Assembly (NCBI RefSeq): GCF_029168945.1 | Contig: NC_083604.1 | Span: forward strand, 48,479,686 to 48,543,685 | Direction of reading: 5' to 3' | Origin: Cannabis sativa | Taxonomy: Eukaryota > Streptophyta > Magnoliopsida > Rosales > Cannabaceae | Length of the DNA: 64,000 bases | In this document: positions 32,386-43,997 of the stretch, one piece after another | How the letters are laid out: the number at the start of each line of letters is the position of its first letter | Position numbering within the stretch: position 1 is the stretch's first letter | The notes under the pieces: generated by a model | Seen by the model: only the letters and a program-made list of their open reading frames with translations | Told to the model about the DNA's origin: nothing | Database searches by the model: none | Position numbers and translations under genes: made by a program

Positions 32386-33640
32386 CCTAAGGACTCTATT
32401 ATACATGGCAGCTTTTAGGGTGGGATGTCATGTCTGATTCAGAGTAGAAAGTAGAAGTATCTTTTAATAAAATAGTTTTACGTAAAATTGATCTTAACTA
32501 TAAGTCCTAAGATTTTCACATGATTATATAAATTAGCATGATTATATAAATTAAATTTACATTACAAGCAAAATAATTTTATTTCTTTGTCCCTATTAGG
32601 GTTTTTTTAAATTTTTTTCGTAATTTATATCGAACTTTCAATCCAAACACCGAATGAACTTGATGAAGATCATTTAAACTAAACACTTAATGAACTTGAT
32701 GAAGGCTTCACATTAGTGTCTACCAGATCAAACCCTCAACATTTATAATAAGAGTGGGTTTACAAAAATTAAAACAAAGGATGTAATTTTTTATTAGCAC
32801 TCAATTCATCATGCACTGTGAATTGAGATGAGAGAAATCACAACTTTCACTAGAGATAGAAAGAGAGGGAGACACTATTTGGGTTAGAAAATTATAACGC
32901 ATAATTTCTTATCACCAACCAACTAAATACATATTATGTATACTAGGTGGATGATACGTGCCAAGTCACGTATTGTTAGTTTTATTTAAAGTTTTAGTTT
33001 TTTTTAAGATTTTCCTAAATAAAGTAATATGATTATTTGAACGATTTGTTTTATAAAGATAAGTGAGTCAATGTATTTGGTAAGTAAACATAGCTGTGTC
33101 TATAAACGTGTGTGATATGTACATTGTTATTAATAATAAAAAGTACTTCTAACCCCAAAAGACAACATTGAGTAAAAGATTTGGCCACAAAGTGAAGCCA
33201 GAAGAGAACAATGAATAAGCCCACCAGTAAACAATAAGTTAAATTTGGTTTTGATGCACATAATTTGATGTTAAGGGCATCGTAGTGATGTCAGATGATG
33301 AAACATATGCTCCAAAACTTGCAATCCACAGCCATGCAACATTAAGAATTGTTCTTAATCTTCCTCCATTATTCAAAATATTGTTTGAAAAGTTGATCAT
33401 CTGCCATTTTAAATCACAGAAGCTTGATAATTATTTAAAAATTGCAGCAGAGGTAGAGGAAGATCGTGTGTATGTTTATATGTAAGGTCAAGACTACAAC
33501 ATGTGTAATAAATTGCAAGCTTTTTACAAAATTATTGCAAGAGCAATCAGCTAATAACTAAGTACAAAATAGAAATCATGTTATATAGGGGAGCAAACAA
33601 AATTTTAGAATAAACTCACAAGAGATCTTATATGCGAAAG
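32386..33640. other. Intergenic, no gene recognised
   Basis: AT-rich. A 66-codon plus-strand ORF at 33285-33485 has no recognisable motif. TAACCCCAAAAGA at 33150-33162 recurs inverted at 36119-36131 and might mark one border of the gene-fragment cluster that follows. Confidence 0.45.
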
Positions 33641-33651
33641 CAAGAGGACTA

Positions 33652-33900
33652 CTAAGTTCTAAAGCATGTATATATGGGATTATATATCCAGAAACTCAAA
33701 ATATCATCTTCAAAAATTGGAAAAACTCCATATATACCAAGGAAATGTAGAAACCTGAAAAACTCCAAAGAGTTTTTAGTATTGGCACTTTCTTTCCACT
33801 GATATGCTACCTTTATTGCATCTTCTCTCAAGTGAGATTCAATTCTTGAGATGAGATTCCCCCAATAGCTGCTCAACAAAAAAAAAAGATAACTCGTCAT
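33652..33900 (-). pseudogene. FRIGIDA-like protein fragment
   Basis: A minus-strand frame contains REDAIKVAYQWKES...KNSLEFFRFLHFLGIYGVFP, then FEDDILSF. This follows the conserved block of plant FRIGIDA-like proteins (EA..LA..WK......NSLEVLGFLQLLA.YGL...F..DEL). Only about 60 residues of the several-hundred-residue family protein are present, so it is an isolated exon fragment. It lies on the same strand as, and about 1 kb downstream of, the MFS transporter exon, and belongs to the same mosaic of fragments. Assignment is by pattern and not certain. Confidence 0.5.
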
Positions 33901-34843
33901 GACACTTTTATTTATTTATTTATTTTTTTAAATCAACATCTCCACTCTTCCAAAGTTTAGAAAAATGCATGTATATGCTTAGTTTTATTTATATAATATA
34001 GTATTTAATTTTATACATGATGATATAAAGAAGAGTGGTAAGCACTCTCTATTTGTGTCAATTCATTAAGGAAAACATGGTCAGAACTCTTTTGACTTGT
34101 GGTTGAACTGGATAGAAAATTTGGATGTTTTCTCCATGTCAACTACTGATTGAAAAAAAAAAATTGTAACAAAAAAATAAATTATAACAACACCACAGAT
34201 TACTTGCACTACATCGTGTATTTTAAGTTCTCTTTTGTCATTTATGAGATGTTTTAACTTTTGAGCATTTCTGTTATCTAATATCAAAAGCATATGGCAC
34301 TTCACTGAAGATAATATAACTAAAACCATAAAAATTGTAATTAACTAATATAATTGCAATTACCAAATAATGAAACAAATTAACAAAAAATAAACCAGAG
34401 CAATTTTCATCATAATGTTAATACAATACACACATTCACATGATAGTCTCACTAATAATTGTTGAATTTCAATAGTGACATTCATGTTGATAACTTTTCA
34501 ATTTATCTTCAACTCTCAAACAATGACTATTACAAAAATCATCACAAAATAAGATAAATATTTAAGTTTACCAATGTCTTAAAATGGAAAATAAAATTAA
34601 CAAGATTCATTGCCAAGAACAACAGTTGCTGAAGAGCATTAACCCTAAGCTATTAAATAAACAGATTACATTCTGGCTACAATGTAATGAGTATCCTCAC
34701 CTTAAATAGATTATGCAAACTAAGTTCTAAATTTTTGGAAGAGAGGAAATTCTAATATGTTGATGTTCTGCTAGTATAACTAATGAATTAAGATTTAGAA
34801 GTAGAGAAAAGCACTGATGAAGAAAATAGATGAGTAAACTTAC
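33901..34843. other. Intron-like or spacer sequence within the gene-fragment cluster
   Basis: AT-rich, stop-filled sequence between the MFS exon and the FRIGIDA-like fragment. No further MFS exons can be found here; a genuine MFSD5-like gene would continue for many more exons. Confidence 0.5.
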
Positions 34844-34985
34844 ATTAAGTCAGATACTACTCCTAAGATACCAAAGAATATAGAGACTCCAGTTCCTACC
34901 CAGAGAGACAACACTATGTGTTCCCCACTCACACCGTAATATGCAAGCTCCATTTCACCAAAAACTGACCATAATCCTTCAACAA
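34844..34985 (-). pseudogene. MFSD5-like transporter exon 2 fragment
   Basis: The minus strand has an acceptor (GGCAG) then VVEGLWSVFGEMELAYYGVS and ...VLSLWVGTGVSIFFGILGVVSDL, ending at a consensus donor GTAAGT. This matches the second exon region of the plant major-facilitator family related to MFSD5 molybdate-anion transporters: a transmembrane helix, the conserved GLWSVFGE...YYGVS loop, then a second helix. It splices in phase with the first MFS exon only in that exon's original frame, not in the chimeric frame. Confidence 0.65.
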
Positions 34986-35177
34986 CTGCCAGTAGTGGGT
35001 TATAAATAAAACATCATTAATAGAAGAAAACTAATTGAAACACACTCTGCTTTTCTGTTTGGTTGCCGAGAAAATTTAAGAAAGAACCAAGAAATTTCAA
35101 AAACCTCAAATCAACCAGTCTTACTGCTTGCGATGCTCAAATTTTCATTTCATTATCATGTCAAATTAATTCAACTT

Positions 35178-35859
35178 TCAAAGATTCAACAAACTTTCTA
35201 CATTGCCTACATGTTGTACGACACCCAACTTTTTGAAAGATGGATCAATACGTGAAGTTAAGGAAGTGTGCACAGACCTGAAGCAAGAGAGTAAAGGAGA
35301 ATAAAGTTCCTTAAGAAACGAGGAAATGAAGAGGAAGACGACTCCATGGTCGAAAACAACAGGAGTTCTGCTACTGCTGCTGAAATTCTTAGAGGCGTAA
35401 GGGAATAAAGCGATTGAGAAGACATAGACCAAGAATAAGAGAGTATACAGCGATGGATTTGGCTCCCAAATGGAGCTCTCAATAACCACGACTATTGATT
35501 CTCTCCACTGAACCTCTTTTGTCTGGAAAATCATCCCCAATTGTTTACTAAATTTACGATTCACATACCTAAACATCAATAACAAAAATAGATTATCAAA
35601 AAAATCCTTCAAGTAACAAAATTTAAGCAGGGAGGTATATGATCTAGGTTCAAAGAAAGTACTGATTCATCAGCGATGTCTTCCCAACCCTGGCAAAAGA
35701 ATTATACAAACTATATTTCAATACAATGATCAGCCCTTCATTATTTCAAATCAAAACGCAAAATTCATTCTAATCAATACATATAATAATAATAAAAAAA
35801 AATTACTCGCTGTCGCCGAGGATGATCACCTTTAGGAGCATACGCCTACGAGAAGCCAT
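35178..35859 (-). pseudogene. Chimeric gene: RAB7 (RABG3) N-terminus fused in frame to MFS transporter N-terminus
   Basis: Minus strand. Exon 35859-35807 encodes MASRRRMLLKVIILGDS, the start of plant RAB7/RABG3 GTPases. Exon 35689-35663 gives VGKTSLMNQ, the P-loop. The third exon starts at 35568 with YVNRKFSKQ, then loses about four codons and shifts frame relative to RAB7 around TKEVQ. At about 35500 it passes directly into VVIESSIWEPNPSLYTLLFL, the N-terminus and first membrane helix of an MFSD5-like transporter. The joined ORF is open for about 156 codons to 35178. The transporter frame itself is broken near 35345: the proper continuation SSSFPRFLRNFILLYSLASG is in another frame, ending at donor GT after 35278. 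The P-loop reads GDSEVGKT, with Gly to Glu at the exon joint. Probably a pseudogene, but promoter, introns and a chimeric ORF are in place. Confidence 0.65.
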
Positions 35860-36131
35860 TGATGGAATTAAGGTTTTATGAAATTCGAAATAAAAAATGA
35901 GAGAAAGAGGGGTTTGAACAATGACAAAGAGTATTCACCAATCGATGTATATTTGTTACCTTCGTAGAAATCGTGGAATAGGAAGAAGAATGCAGCAGAG
36001 ATAGAAGGTAAAAAAATCACAGAATTAATGGAACTTTGATTGTGAAGAACTGTCTCCTATTATATAATTCAGGTCTATACATTTAAATTTCATTAGGTTT
36101 TAACGGAGCAAGGATGGTTCTTTTGGGGTTA
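35860..36131 (-). promoter_or_regulatory. Probable captured RAB7 5' UTR and promoter
   Basis: The sequence upstream of the RAB7-like ATG has a UTR-like TTCAAACCCCTCTTTCTCTC stretch and a GAAGGTAACAAA donor-like site near 35955, so it likely came along with the gene fragment. The inverted repeat partner of TAACCCCAAAAGA lies at 36119-36131. Confidence 0.35.
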
Positions 36132-36179
36132 AATTTAACAGAATATTCTTTTATTTGTAAAGTATATTCTGTTAAACCA

Positions 36180-36600
36180 AAAAATACCATTAGATAGACA
36201 CTTTTAATATATAAAGATATCATATATATATATATAAATATTTAAATCATATAAATTAATCTAATAAAATAAAAATATATTATTTTTTATTAAAATTATA
36301 ATATTTATTTATGAATAATCATATTTAGTTATATTTTTATTTTATAATCTTTTTAAGTTATAAGTATCTTATCTATTATCCAACAAAATATTTAATTAGA
36401 TAATAAAATGAATAATTATTATTTATTTTGATTAATATTATTCAATAATAAAAAATCAAAATAACCATATTTAGTTATATCTTTATTTTATAATCTTTTT
36501 TAATTATAAATATCTGATTAAATAATAAAATAATATTTATTATATATTTTGATTAATCTTATTTAATAATAAAATAATCAAAATAAATCTCATGGAATTT
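36180..36600. repeat. AT-rich region with two imperfect direct repeats
   Basis: Two blocks share ATATTTAGTTATAT(T/C)TTTATTTTATAATC followed by related AT-rich text, starting near 36327 and 36467, a spacing of about 140 bp. A TA microsatellite is at 36222-36236. No coding sequence. Confidence 0.55.
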
Positions 36601-36756
36601 TATATGTCACCCTAAACAGGGCCGCCCCTAGGCATAGGCGGGCTAGGCCCATGCTTAGGGCCCACACTTTTCGGGGGCCCAAAATAAAAAATAAAAAAAA
36701 TTATTAGACTTTTATTTAAGTAAAATGAAGTGTATTTTAAACAAAAAATATTGATA

Positions 36757-36784
36757 GCTTAGTTGGTTAAGATATATGACATAT
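36757..36784 (+). other. tRNA-like A box, separated from its B box by the SIRE insertion
   Basis: TAGCTTAGTTGGTTAAGA resembles a polymerase III A box as in tRNAs and tRNA-derived SINEs. If the 10.2-kb element at 36785-47013 and one target copy are removed, the B-box-like GGGTTCAAATCCC at 47030-47042 lies about 40 nt downstream, a tRNA-like spacing. Upstream at 36616-36680 is a GGCCGCC/GGGCCC-rich stretch. Confidence 0.45.
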
Positions 36785-37909
36785 TGTAAAGTCCTTTTTT
36801 GGCAAGTTAGGTGACAAAATAATTTTTCATTTTTATGGTAAGATTGCTTTGCATTAATTTTCGAAATCTTACCTCTTTTATTCGGTTATAAGTTGCCATT
36901 TTCCTTGTTTGGAAAGTTGCACTTTCAGCTGAACTTTCCTTTGTTGAAAACTTCTCAAAAGAGAAGGAACTCTCTTTTGGAAAGTTGTCATTTTAAGGGA
37001 AACTTTGATTATTGCCTTTTTCCTTATTAATTTCGATTGTATCTTGATACAATCAGAATATCTAATCTGTTTTTGGCAGGAATCAAGCTTTGAAAGAAGA
37101 TCGGACCCGATTTTAGTAAGTTTCCCGTTTCTGGGCAGATCTGCTTCGTCGGCAACCGAATCGATGTAGCAGATCGTGTTTGTTTTTGGAAAGTTTTGTC
37201 TGTTGCTAATTCGAACTTGTGGTTGCCTCTTTGGTTTCTATGATCTATAAATAGAGCCTAGAGAGCAACCATTCGAATGACCTCTTCCAATATTCATTTT
37301 TTGCATTTATCTTTTGTGAGAAGAGAGTGTTTCTTTGTTTTGTGAGAGCCTAGTTGTTCACCTAGGTTCTAGTTGTTCTATTTCTGTTCTTACTCTATCT
37401 TAGAGGTTGTGAAGAACTACTGATCGAACAAGAGATTGGTCTTCGGGAGAAGACTTGATTAAGCCTTACTTCGGGAGGAAGTAAGCACTTGGTCTTCGGG
37501 AGAAGACTTGCTAAAGCCTTACTTCGGGAGGAAGTAAGCACTCACACTTCAAAGACGAAGGGAGTTCGGGCTTGAAGGTGTTTCAAGAAGTCAGATTCAT
37601 AAAGTGGATTACAAAGGATTGCGGCAATACTTTAGAGGGAGTCTAAACTTGTTTAAGTCAATTGTCTTTGTAATTTTGATACTTTATTAATTGATTTCAT
37701 TCTCTGGCGTGGCCCGTGGACTAGGAGTGTTCGTGAGAACAACGATACCACGTATAAATCTCTTGTGTCAAGTTATTTATTTTTACGCAAAATATTTTAT
37801 ATTACGCCTGTTCGGTTTTCTTGTAGCAGAATTACTTTTCGCCGCAAACGATTACGAGTTTTTATATTTTCTTATATATAGCCGACATTTGCAAAAACAC
37901 GGTTTTTCA
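36785..37909 (+). repeat. 5' LTR of the SIRE-like element
   Basis: 1,125 bp. Contains TATAAATAGAG at about 37246, a likely TATA box, with the transcript start about 30 bp downstream. A pair of TCTTCGGGAGAAGACTTG / ACTTCGGGAGGAAGTAAGC repeats lies at 37440-37540, present in both LTRs. Confidence 0.9.
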
Positions 37910-37926
37910 ATTGGTATCGAGCGGGA
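37910..37926 (+). other. Altered tRNA-Met primer site
   Basis: ATTGGTATCGAGCGGG follows the LTR end. The expected site is TTGGTATCAGAGC; here CAG reads as CG, a one-base loss that matches the pattern of other changes in this element. Confidence 0.7.
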
Positions 37927-37966
37927 CACTAAACTCTTAGTGTGGTCCTATAACGTTTTTGTTAGA

Positions 37967-39108
37967 ATGTCATTTTTTGCAGAAGGAAGTTCTATTTCTA
38001 GACCACCGTTGCTTAATGACTCTAACTATCCTTATTGGAAAGTTAGAATGAGGGCCTTCATCAAATCTCAAGATGAGAAGGCGTGGAGAATGGTTCTATC
38101 AGGTTGGTCTCCTCCGGTTGAGTCGGATTCTTCGGGTAATACTATTATAAAATCTGACTGGAATGGTCTATTGAAGATGATAAATTATCTGCCTACAATA
38201 GCAAAGCCTTGCATGCTATCTTTAATGGTGTAGGTGAGGGTTACATTAAACTTATATCATCTTGTGTTTCTGCTAAGGAAGCTTGGGAGATTCTTCAAAC
38301 TCAGTTTGAAGGAACTTCTGATGTGAAAAGATCTAGATTTATCATGCTTCAAACTAAATTTGATGAGCTTAGAATGTCTGATAATGAAACTTTAACTGAA
38401 TTTTATGAAAAATTATCGACATTGCTAATGAATATTTTGCTCTTGGAGAAAAGCTTGATGATTGTTCTTGTGAGAAAAATTGTTAGAGTTCTTCCGGAAA
38501 GGTTTGATACTAAACTTTTGGCAATGGAGGAAGCTAAAGATTTTAGCACTATGAAAGTGGAAGAATTGATGGGTTCCTTACGTACTTTTGAATTAAATCA
38601 ACGATTAAACAAAAGGACAAACCCAAATCCATTCTTGATAAAGGTAAAAGTATTGCTTTGAAAGTTGCGATAATGAAAATTCTGATAGTGAATGTGATGA
38701 TGAGATTGCTTTATTAACTAAGAATTTTCAGAAATATATGAAAAAGATGGGAAATAAAAAGAACATATCAAAAGGTTCAATAGGTAATTCTTTCATTAAA
38801 CCTTCTGTCTCTAACAAAAAGGGAATTCAGTGCAGGGAATGTGAAGGTTTTGGGCATATTCAAGCTGAGTGTGCAAACACTTTGAAAAAGAATAAGAAAA
38901 GTTTCAATGTCACTTGGAGTGATGATGAAACCGAAAGTGATGAAGATATTGCTGAAAATGTTGCCCTAACCTCTGTTATGACTAATGTGTTGTGTGATTC
39001 ACAGGTGAAAGCTAGATTGGTATGTCTGAATAATACCACCAAACAAGAGGAATCGGATTCGGATGAGTCGAAATCTGTGAAGAATCTCTTGCTGAATCAT
39101 ACAAAGTC
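37967..39108 (+). pseudogene. SIRE-like gag, with frameshifts
   Basis: The ATG at 37967 begins MSFFAEGSSISRPPLL, then NYPYWKVRMRAFI, the conserved start of copia gag. ALHAIFNGVG and AKEAWEILQTQFEGTSDVK, typical of the gag (UBN2-like) domain, follow in another frame after a one-base loss near 38170. A second shift occurs near 38620 and a third at 38667 (GTTGCGATAATG, one base short). A zinc knuckle CRECEGFGHIQAEC is encoded at about 38832. An acidic C-terminal part leads into pol. The protein would form the virus-like particle and bind RNA. The Met at 37691 in the LTR is not used, since it lies upstream of the primer site. Confidence 0.8.
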
Positions 39109-42100
39109 ATGTATGAAAAATGGATTCAGGTTGCTTCTGAAAATAGAGAGTTGAATAAATTGAATAAAAAATTGTCTCATCAGATTGAAATGTGTGATTT
39201 GAAAATAAAAGAATATGAGACAAGTTTTTGTGATAAAGATGAAAAAATCTCTCTATTAAAGAAGGAACTTGAAAATTTTAAGAAAAATGTTCAAATGCTT
39301 AACCCTGGATCTTCTATTTTTGAAAAAGCTCAGAATGCAGGTCAGAGAGGTTTCGCAGGCCTTGGTTCTAATGGAATGGAAAGTTCTGGAGTCACGAAGT
39401 TTGTAAAATCTAGTGTTCCAACGAATCACCTTGAGGCTACAAACTCTGCCGTAACAGTTTCACAGCCTGTTACAGCAAGAACAGCTTCTGACGCTGCAAA
39501 ATCTCCAGGATTTTTAAAAAGGGTAAGATCTCAGGTAAAAAGATTTATTCCCATTTGTCATTTTTGTGGTAGAAAAGGACATATCAGACCTAAATGTTTC
39601 ACGTTGAACAATCTGTTTAAAATAAATTATTTTGATAATTTGAAAAAATCTCAAAAGAAACATAAAATTTTGAAACAAATATGGGTGAAAAAGAAGTGTC
39701 TAGCTGGTTTTTCTGATAAAACTGCTGTATCTCAAATGTGGTATTTTGACAGTGGTTGCTCTAGACATATGACAGGTGACAAGGATTTTTTGACTAACAT
39801 TCGGCCTATGCAATGTGGAGAAGTCACTTTTGGTAATGGCCTATCTGGAAAAGTTGTTGGTATGGGAACTCTAAATTTTGAAGGGTTACCTAAACTGAAA
39901 AATGTGATGTTAGTTGAAGGACTGAGGGCTAATTTACTTAGCATCAGTCAAATCTGTGATCAAGGGTTTACTGTTTCTTTTGATAGTGATCATTGTTATG
40001 TTCTGAATGATGACAATGAATGTATCTTGCAAGGATTTCGATCCAATGATAACTGTTACACTCTAACCCCTGTGTTTACTTGTCACTCAGCTATCAACAA
40101 CACCACAGATCTGTGGCATGCCAAGCTTGGGCATATTAATTTTAAAAACCTGAAAAAATTGTCAAATGCAGGTATTGTTCGAGGTCTTCCCAAGCTTGGT
40201 AAGGAAAGTGAAGGTAAGTGTGAACCGTGTCAACTTGGGAAGCAATTAAAAATCACTCACAAGCCTGTGTCTGATATCAATACCTCAAAGGTATTGGAAT
40301 TGCTTCACATGGATCTTATGGGTCCAATCCAAGTTGAAAGTTTGAATGGTAAACGATATATCTTTGTGTGTGTTGATGATTTCTCTCGTTTTACTTGGGT
40401 AGATTTCTTAAGAGAAAAATCTGACACTTTTGATGCCTTTAAAACTCTTTGTCTGAGATTAAGAGTTGAGAAAGGTTGTAATATTGGGAAAATTGTTCGA
40501 ATTCGAAGTGATCATGGTAAGGAGTTTGAAAATTCTGTGTATGATGATTTTTGCAAGTCTACAGGTATAACTCATGAATTTTCAGCTCCCAAAACTCCTC
40601 AACAAAATGGAGTTGTTGAGAGGAAGAATCGAACATTGCAGGAAATGGCAAGAGTGATGTTAAATAGCAAGAAGTTGACAAAGCGCTTATGGGCTGAAGC
40701 TATTAACACAGCTTGCTACATAATAAACAGAGTGTTTATTCGTCCAGGTACCTCAAAAACATCTTATGAAATCTGGAAAGGTAAGCGCCCCAATGTAAGT
40801 CATTTTCATGTTTTTGGATGTGTGTGTTATGTCTATAGAGATCGTGAGCATATTGGTAAATTTGATGCTAAAAGTGATGTTGGTGTGTTTATTGGATATT
40901 CCTTAAACAGTAGAGCTTATCGTGTTTATAACATGAGAACTCAAATTGTTTTGGAATCAGCTAATGTGGTTGTTGATGATTTTAGAGATTTTTCAGAGTT
41001 TTCCACAGAAGCCAAGATAGATAGTCTCATGGATATTCCTCCAAAAGTTGTAACAACAGATCCTGATGCAGCAGAACCCATTGCTGATGCTGCAAATGAC
41101 GAATCTGCTGCTGCAACTGAAACTGGAGAACCAGAACCGTCTATCTTGACTCATCCAAACATCATCACTGACTCTATTCAGAAAGAACCAAGCACCAGAG
41201 TCAAACTGAATCATCCAAAAGATCTCATCCTTGGAAATCCTGAAGAAAGCATGGTAACTCGCAGAAGGTACATTAATTTAATCAGCTTTCTTTGCTTTGT
41301 TTCTCAATATGAACCGAAAAATGTGAAGGAAGCCATGACCTTTGAGGAATGGCTCAATGCAATGCAAGAGGAACTCAACCAATTTGTTCGCAACAAGGTA
41401 TGGATTTTGGTCCGAAGACCAAAAGGTATAAATGTTATTGGAACAAAGTGGTTATTTAAAAATAAAAGTGATGAGTTCGGTACAATTGTGAGAAACAAGG
41501 CTCGTTTGGTGGCACAAGGGTACACTCAGGTAGAAGGTATTGATTTTGATGAAACTTTTGCTCCTGTTGCAAGATTAGAATCAATACGTTTACTTTTATG
41601 TATTGCTTGTATTCTCAATATTAAATTGTTTCAAATGGATGTGAAATCTGCCTTCCTTAATGGTATTTTGAATGAGGAAGTTTATGTTGAGCAACCAAAA
41701 GGATTCGAAGATCCTCAATTTCCAGACCATGTATACAAACTTGAAAAAGCTTTGTATGGACTGAAACAAGCTCCTCGAGCTTGGTATGAAAGGTTGACTC
41801 AATTTTTACTTTCTCATGGCTATCACAGAGGTAGTGTGGATAAAACTCTTTTCATCAAACATATAAAATCTGATTTTATCATTGCTCAAATTTATGTTGA
41901 TGATATAGTTTTTGGGTCTACATCTAACCATGAAGTGCAGGTATTTGTTGATCAAATGAAAAGTGAATTTGAAATGAGCATGGTTGGTGAGCTTAATTTC
42001 TTTCTTGGTCTTCAAGTGAGACAAATGGAAGGAGGTACATTTGTATCTCAAAGCAAGTATGCTAAGAACCTTGTCAAGAAATTTGGCCTTGAATCGGCTA

Positions 42101-42838
42101 AGCAGGTAAGTACTCCTATGAGCACCACACTGAAATTAACAAAAGATGAGAATGGAGTAAAGGTAGACACTACACTCTATCGTAGCATGATTGGAAGTCT
42201 TTTGTATTTAACTCGCTAGTCGCCCTGATATATGTTACAGTGTGGGAGTGTGTGCTAGATATCAAAGTAATCCTATGGAATCTCATGTATCAGCTGTAAA
42301 AAGGATTATTAGATATGTTAATAGCATTCCTGATTATGGAATTTGGTACTCGAAAGATACCAATTCAAATCTTGCTTGTTTTAGTGATGCAGATTGGGCA
42401 GGAAATGCGGATGATCGAAAGAGCACAAGTGGAGGGTGTTTCTTCCTTGGGAATAATCTAGTATCTTGGCATAGCAAGAAACAGAATTCCATCTCCTTAT
42501 CCACTGCCGAAGCTGAGTACATAGGCTGTTTGGCGAGTTGTTGCACTCAACTATTGTGGTTGAAACAAATGTTGATTGATTATGGGTTTGATTTGGGTGT
42601 TTTGACTATTTTTTGTGATAATACTAGTGCCATAAATATTTCCAAAAATCCTGTTCAACACTCTAGAACAAAGCACATTGATATAAGACACCACTTTATT
42701 AGGGAACTTGTTGAAAATTAATCATTGCAATTAGAATATGTTGATACTGAAAAACAATTAGCTGATATTTTCACAAAGGCCCTAGATGCAAGTCGCTTTG
42801 ACTCCCTCAGAAAGTCTTTGGGAGTTTGCATTGTTTAA
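39109..42838 (+). pseudogene. SIRE-like pol: protease, integrase, reverse transcriptase, RNase H
   Basis: A 1,036-codon ORF (39109-42219) plus a shifted remainder. Coiled-coil-like N-terminus, then a knuckle CHFCGRKGHIRPKC (about residue 150) and protease motif WYFDSGCSRHM (D214). The integrase zinc region LWHAKLGHINF...CEPCQLGK is followed by a catalytic D402, D468 and E504 triad; the last two are 35 residues apart, as in copia integrases. Reverse transcriptase has QMDVKSAFLNG and the YVDD box at about 929. A one-base insertion at 42212-42215 (CTCG for CTG) breaks the frame at LLYLT. RNase H follows at 42242-42721 (FSDADWAGNADDRKSTSG, STAEAEYIG, CDNTSAI). A stop at 42719-42721 precedes ADIFTKALD and the true end near 42838. 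Confidence 0.9.
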
Positions 42839-43997
42839 TTTTATCTGTTCATCATTCGTGTACAATAGTGTTGTGTGATTCTTCTCTAGCTCTAATTCTT
42901 CTATCATTGTTTTTGACAAATCATGTTTATGCTTTTGGAATATAATTAGTTAGGATCTCTGTCTGATCATACTTTGTGATGTTGTTTTAAAAGATTCATG
43001 TTACTCTTTATTTGTGTCTGGGATTAAAAAATGTTCTTATACAGAGTTGAGCAATTTTTGTTTCATGCTTGTCAGGCCCCTTGCTGGAATAGAGCTACCC
43101 ATACTGAAGTGTGAAAGCCATCTGATGAGTAAGCTGGAACATTGTAATTAGCAACTATGATGAGGATGCACTACCATAGAAAAGGGCTACCTTCAGTATG
43201 GTGTGAAAGCATCCAGTTGCGGGATCAATTTGAAAAAGGCGAAAATGAAAAATCATGCCAAGGACAATGATCCTATTTTCACTGCACACACTTATGTCTG
43301 ATAAGTGTGTTCAACTCTGTAAGTCTCCTCTATTAAAATTAAATTAATAATCATGGTTCACAATTCTCAGTAACATGCATATCTTTTTCTTCAACATCAA
43401 TTAAGTATGATCATCTCATGAGATTCTAATTAGTTATTTTCCTTGAAAGCATAAAATGTAATCTACTTTGTCAATTGTCAATGATATTTGATCTCTCTGC
43501 TTGATTCGAATCACATATACTCACTGTACACATTTTTTTTTAGTTTCGGTTTTATTTTAAAATAAAAAAAAAAAAAGGGGAGGCGTGTGACTTGCTTCAT
43601 GGGTCAAGGAAAATCTTGTGCATAAATGGTAAGTATCAACATTCATTCTTTCTTTGATTTATTATGATATTTTTCCAAGTAAAGATTAATCTTTATATGG
43701 TAATGTGTCTTTATTCTTGAAAGATTGCTTTATTTTTGGAAAAATTTGTTGGCATTTCTAGTTTCCTTTTATTTTTTTAAAAAAAAAAAGGAAAGGGGAA
43801 AGGAGTTGAGAAGTGGGCGGTTTCCTCTTTTGGTTCATGGGCTGGCGGTTTCAATTGATTTTTCAAAATTGGTTTCCTTTTTCTTGTTTTGATTCCAAGG
43901 TTATATAAACCAAATTTTGTCACTTATTTCACCACCTACCCGAACCCTCTTCTTGTTCCTTTGTCAGACACTATTCATCTTCTATTTCAGTTTCAAA
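42839..43997 (+). other. Spacer between pol and extra ORF
   Basis: Non-coding. Holds A-rich runs at 43561-43576 and 43777-43793 and a GGGTCAAGGAAAATC stretch. A TATATAAACC near 43902 and the CACC/CTTCTT-rich sequence after it could be an internal promoter for the extra ORF, but that is speculative. Confidence 0.4.

Noticed and set aside
33285..33485. 66-codon ORF near the FRIGIDA-like fragment
   Set aside because: No recognisable motif and AT-driven composition; not supported as a gene.
37691..37966. Upstream start for the SIRE gag at 37691
   Set aside because: It lies in the LTR and would read through the primer site; the ATG at 37967 is followed by the conserved gag start.
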